Part shown: positions 7,344 through 9,374 of the stretch, piece by piece | Layout: the number at the start of each line of letters is the position of its first letter | Position numbering within the stretch: position 1 is the first letter of the stretch | Source: CAZWCE01 sp964632505 | GTDB lineage: Bacteria; Planctomycetota; Planctomycetia; Pirellulales; Thermoguttaceae | Assembly: GCA_964632505.1 (NCBI GenBank) | Contig: CAZWCE010000045.1 | Location: 1-9,374, forward strand | Direction of reading: 5' to 3' | Length of the DNA: 9,374 nt | The notes under the pieces: model-generated | The model's input: only the letters and a program-made list of their open reading frames with translations | Databases searched by the model: none | Told to the model about the DNA's origin: nothing | Translations under genes and position numbers: made by a program

Positions 7344-7583
7344 GTGAAGTTCAAACGAAGCGATGTAATATGGGGCGTGCACAAGGTTCCCGAGATTCGT
7401 TGCGAGGACGGCGACGGTGCCCGCCTAACCTCTTTCGCCGGGCTTGTCATCTTCCAGCAACTGTTTGTTCGCCTGGGGATCAAGCGGCAACTTCAGGCGT
7501 GCTTCGGTCATTTGCGGCAAAGTGCCACGTATCGTGGTCACGATATTGTTTGCTGGCTGATTGTACACATCCTGCTCGGTTTC
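7344..7583 (+). pseudogene. 5' fragment of an IS1380-family transposase gene
   Basis: Eighty codons from GTG 7344 (AGGAG at 7329-7333) read MKFKRSDVIWGVHKVPEIRC, then ARLTSFAGLVIFQQLFVRLG and a stretch ending LIVHILLGF. The 'LTSFAGL-x-x-F-x-x-L-F-x-R-L' block and the later 'HH/GHD-x-V-x-x-L-I-V-H-x-L-L-G-F' block are the N-terminus of IS1380-family DDE transposases (PF13701, DDE_Tnp_1 group). After GF the usual R-R-L-R-D should follow; instead the frame runs antisense through an IS3-type orfA, so the catalytic domain (~350 residues) is missing. The frame stays open to 7838 only as a shadow of the neighbour. It cannot be active. The element's left inverted repeat should lie between about 7225 and 7340, but I cannot delimit it. 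Confidence 0.75.
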
Positions 7584-7766
7584 GTGGCGGGTCTGCTCGT
7601 CCTCGACCAAATCGCCCGAGTTGCGGAACTTCTTGATCCACTGGCCGATCGACCATTGCGAGACGTCCAAACGCTTGGCCGCCTCGGCCCGGGTGTATCC
7701 GTGGTGGACGACGAGTTCCGCCGCCTTGAGCTTGAACTCTTTCGTATAACGTTTCTGCTTTCCCAT
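7584..7766 (-). pseudogene. 5' fragment of an IS3-family orfA (HTH transposase subunit)
   Basis: From ATG 7764-7766 (AAAGGAG about 10 bases upstream) the protein reads MGKQKRYTKEFKLKAAELVV, then HHGYTRAEAAKRLDVSQWSI and GQWIKKFRNSGDLVEDEQTRHE. This is the helix-turn-helix N-terminus of IS3-family OrfA (PF01527, HTH_Tnp_1): the GKQKRY(T/S)-x-EFK opening, the EAA-x-x-L-x-V turn and the W-I-K-x-(F/Y) helix. Normally a leucine zipper (LRRLRxENxRLxxERDILKKA) and an overlapping orfB integrase follow. Here, after residue ~61, the frame continues only as the antisense of the IS1380 fragment to 7425, so both are lost. The frame extends upstream to 7832, but the extra residues lack the conserved opening. 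Confidence 0.8.
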
Positions 7767-7793
7767 GATGAACACGCTCCTTTCCGAAGTAAA

Positions 7794-7809
7794 AAATCGC
7801 ACGCGATTT
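7794..7809 (-). terminator. hairpin with T-run upstream of IS3 orfA
   Basis: AAATCGC and GCGATTT are perfect arms with a 2-base spacer, and on the minus strand the second arm runs into six T's. It lies between the presumed left end of the IS3 element and orfA. It resembles the weak terminators that shield IS transposase genes from outside transcription, though the stem has only four G-C pairs. Confidence 0.4.
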
Positions 7810-7829
7810 CTCACATGCTCCGTGTCCAC

Positions 7830-8329
7830 CATTGGTAGGGCAGGTCATGCCCAAGGTCATACCAAGGGGCACCACAATCTGGGCAATCGTTGTGCACCAG
7901 GACGGCGGCGCGTCGGTCGCGGCCGACGAAGTAGGTGTGGGCCTGTTGGATTTCGAGGTTGTAGACCGGTTCGCTGGTCGGGGAGAACTCCTTCGATTGC
8001 AGCTGGAGAAGTTGGCCATGGGGGGTGCGGCACCGGTCGCCGGGCCGGAGATGCTCGGCGGCGATCCAACCTCGCCCGGGCATGTAGAAGGGGTGCCGCC
8101 CGGTGGCGTGGATTTCGAGCGCCTCGGCGGCGGCCGCTTCGAGGATGGTGGGACCGGACTCTAAAGTGTCGACGCTACCCTCGGCGACGGTCGCCTGGTA
8201 GGAAGCGGCGGCAAGCGAGGGCGTTTCGGCGGCGAAACAGACGTCGACGTCGGTCGAGGTGCCGGTGGCGAAGTAGCCGCTCCCGACGGCGGTGGTGGCC
8301 GCCATGGCGATGGCGTCGTGGTAGACCGT
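7830..8329 (-). pseudogene. polymorphic-toxin-type HINT (PT-HINT) domain remnant
   Basis: One minus-strand frame reads TVYHDAIAMAATTAVGSG, then CFAAETPSL, later LEIHATGRHPFYMPGRGWIA, AEHLRPGDRC, PVYNLEIQQAHTYFVG and VLVHND. This is the Hint fold of polymorphic toxins (PF07591 type), an intein-like self-cleaving domain placed before a C-terminal toxin in RHS and related secreted proteins. Key residues remain: the Cys of CFAAETP (8237-8239), the T-x-x-H of ATGRH, and the HN of VLVHND (about 7889-7894). The stretch between the Cys and ATGRH is about 45 residues, shorter than usual, suggesting an internal deletion. No RHS or other N-terminal part precedes it; at 8326-8330 it meets an oppositely oriented integrase fragment. 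After HND only ~20 residues of payload (DCPDCGAPWYDLGHDLPYQ) remain before the IS3 fragment. There is no credible start codon. The domain call is firm; it is not a working gene. Confidence 0.8.
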
Positions 8330-8691
8330 TCTCGCGCGATGAGCTTCGCCGGTTGATCGAGGCGTCGTGCGGGTTCGATCGCAAGGGCGCGAAGATGATG
8401 CGGGCGGACCTTGAGGCGGCCCGAAATCTTTGGCTGGCGGAGGACGCATCGCTTCGCGAGGAGCGCGAGAAAAGCGACTTCTTGAAGTATCGCGATCAGG
8501 ACGGCCGTTTCGCCGATTTTCATTCGCTTCGCCACACGTTCATCACGAACCTGATCAAGGCGAACGTCTCGCCGAAGGTCGCTCAGACGCTGGCGCGCCA
8601 CAGCGACATCCGCCTCACGATGGATATCTATACACACGTCGACCAGGACGAGCAGAAGGGTGCGATCGGCAAATTGCCGGGACTGGGGTAG
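8326..8691 (+). pseudogene. tyrosine recombinase/integrase, N-terminally truncated and internally deleted
   Basis: The frame reads PFSRDELRRLIEAS and then jumps to GFDRKGAKMMRADLEAARN..., DFHSLRHTFITNL, AQTLARHSDIRLTMDIYTHV and ends GKLPGLG at TAG 8689-8691. The second part is the C-terminal catalytic half of a phage-type tyrosine recombinase (PF00589): HSLR (Arg at 8530-8532), the His of ARHSD (8599-8601) and the nucleophile Tyr of DIYTH (8629-8631). The first part is the helix that opens the catalytic domain. Between them, the ~100 residues with the first catalytic Arg (usually TGLRxxEL) and the beta-hairpin Lys are missing at about 8365-8370, without a frame change. The N-terminal DNA-binding domain and the start are absent; upstream sequence is the antisense of the HINT remnant. 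The style matches planctomycete site-specific integrases. It cannot be catalytically active. Confidence 0.8.
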
Positions 8692-8726
8692 CGCCGGATC
8701 TGGGGTAGCGGAGATATCAGCTCCGC
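8683..8726. repeat. short direct repeat and hairpin after the integrase remnant
   Basis: CTGGGGTAGCG occurs at 8683-8693 and again at 8700-8710 (period 17), the first copy overlapping the integrase stop codon. The second runs into a hairpin, GCGGAG (8708-8713) and CTCCGC (8721-8726), with loop ATATCAG. It could be a remnant attachment-site region or a terminator-like structure, but no T-run follows. The remaining bases to 8799 show nothing recognisable. Confidence 0.4.
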
Positions 8727-8799
8727 GAGGCGAAGGCCGAGGGCTTCTAAGCGGGAACGAAGACGAGGAGGAATAGAGGGCGGCGACTCATTTCTATCG

Positions 8800-9276
8800 T
8801 CACGAAGTGGCCCTCTTGGCGAACACGACCACCGTCACCTCCAAGGACGATTCCAACTTCTGCAATTCGTCTTCCATGATGGCCTTGGCTCGCTCCTGGT
8901 TGAAGCCGCCCGACCCTGCTCCGATCAGCGGGAAGGCAATCGAATGGAAGCCGTGCTCAGAGGCGAGCTTCATGGCGTTGCGAACCGAATCCCTGATCGA
9001 CTGCTCCGACGCTCGCCAGAGCATGTTGATCCCGGCGACGTGGATGATCCCCTTGAAGGGCAGTCGCCCAGCCGAGATCAGCACGGCCCTGCCCAGCGGA
9101 ATCGAGCCGTGCTTTGCCAGTTCCTTGAAGGGGCCGGTGCCGCCACGCCGCTTGATCGCTCCTGAAACGCCCTGCGGTAACAGCAGCCACCAGGGGACGA
9201 TGTTGCGATTCCAGGCGTTGACGATCACATCAACATCTTGATCCAGGAGGTCGCCTTGGACGATTGTCGGCTCCAT
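8800..9276 (-). CDS. macro-domain protein (ADP-ribose-binding type)
   Basis: A 158-residue single-domain protein of the macro (Appr-1''-p processing, PF01661) superfamily, whose members bind ADP-ribose and its derivatives and may remove ADP-ribose from targets. Visible motifs: QGDLLDQDVDVIVNAWNRN (residues 7-25; the strand and the Asn-x-x-Asn of the binding site, where many relatives have NAAN), VSGAIKRRGG (37-46; the loop usually written GGGVAxAI), LISAGRLPFKGIIHVAG (66-82), and FPLIGAGSGGF (115-125; the phosphate-binding loop). The Trp-rich insert IVPWWLLLPQGVSG takes the place of the glycine-rich catalytic loop. The start is ATG 9274-9276 with AAGGA about 11 bases upstream; the open frame extends to 9315, but that extension lacks a ribosome site and adds residues outside the fold. 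The gene is alone; no DarT-type partner is visible. It may be a housekeeping ADP-ribose handler or a signalling sensor. Confidence 0.88.
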   Translation of the reverse strand: MEPTIVQGDLLDQDVDVIVNAWNRNIVPWWLLLPQGVSGAIKRRGGTGPFKELAKHGSIPLGRAVLISAGRLPFKGIIHVAGINMLWRASEQSIRDSVRNAMKLASEHGFHSIAFPLIGAGSGGFNQERAKAIMEDELQKLESSLEVTVVVFAKRATS

Positions 9277-9374
9277 GTCTACCACGTCCTTCCCGGCATT
9301 TCTGTTCGCTCGCAAGACAGTAACCGTTCACGGGGTGGTGGGATGTTTTTGAAGAAATGGTCTGGACTTCGTCG

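Noticed and set aside
7765..8691. A single 308-residue + strand frame
   Set aside because: Its first ~185 residues are the antisense of the IS3 and HINT remnants and are Arg-rich nonsense; only the part from about 8326 is integrase.

Overview
The window looks like planctomycete DNA, most likely from the Pirellulales or a relative. This is inferred from protein style: a formylglycine sulfatase joined to a GH127 glycosidase, a secreted protein ending in a 'WSNGVVYER' tail, a short two-helix membrane protein opening with 'GTYRT', and mobile-element families common in that phylum. No rRNA, tRNA or CRISPR array is visible, so the assignment is not proven.

Left part (1-1574, + strand): an intact SAM-dependent methyltransferase behind a leader with a 7-bp hairpin, then a small two-helix membrane protein. 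Positions 1575-1940 hold no intact gene. They carry two 3' gene stumps on the minus strand: a clear TspO/MBR C-terminus and a more tentative endonuclease/exonuclease/phosphatase C-terminus.

Centre (1941-7224, - strand): a secreted 420-residue protein of unknown function lies downstream of a 1243-residue secreted enzyme. That enzyme joins an iduronate-2-sulfatase-like sulfatase to a complete GH127 beta-L-arabinofuranosidase-like domain, and the catalytic residues of both halves are present. A near-consensus promoter and a strong Shine-Dalgarno put its start at a GTG at 7146. A 16-bp perfect inverted repeat brackets the space between the two genes, and one arm begins at the enzyme's stop codon. 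The natural reading is one exported enzyme that removes sulfate and arabinose from a sulfated, arabinose-containing polysaccharide.

Right part (7225-8710) is a graveyard of truncated accessory elements: the 5' piece of an IS1380-like transposase gene (+), the 5' piece of an IS3-family orfA (-), a PT-HINT (polymorphic toxin Hint) domain cut where its payload should begin (-), and an internally deleted tyrosine recombinase (+). Two of these junctions can be placed to within a few bases. An intact macro-domain gene (8800-9276, -) closes the window.

No new multi-gene system is demonstrated. The strongest leads are the sulfatase-GH127 fusion with its internal start-like site, the inverted-repeat element, and the nested remnants that record a lost toxin and integrase island.
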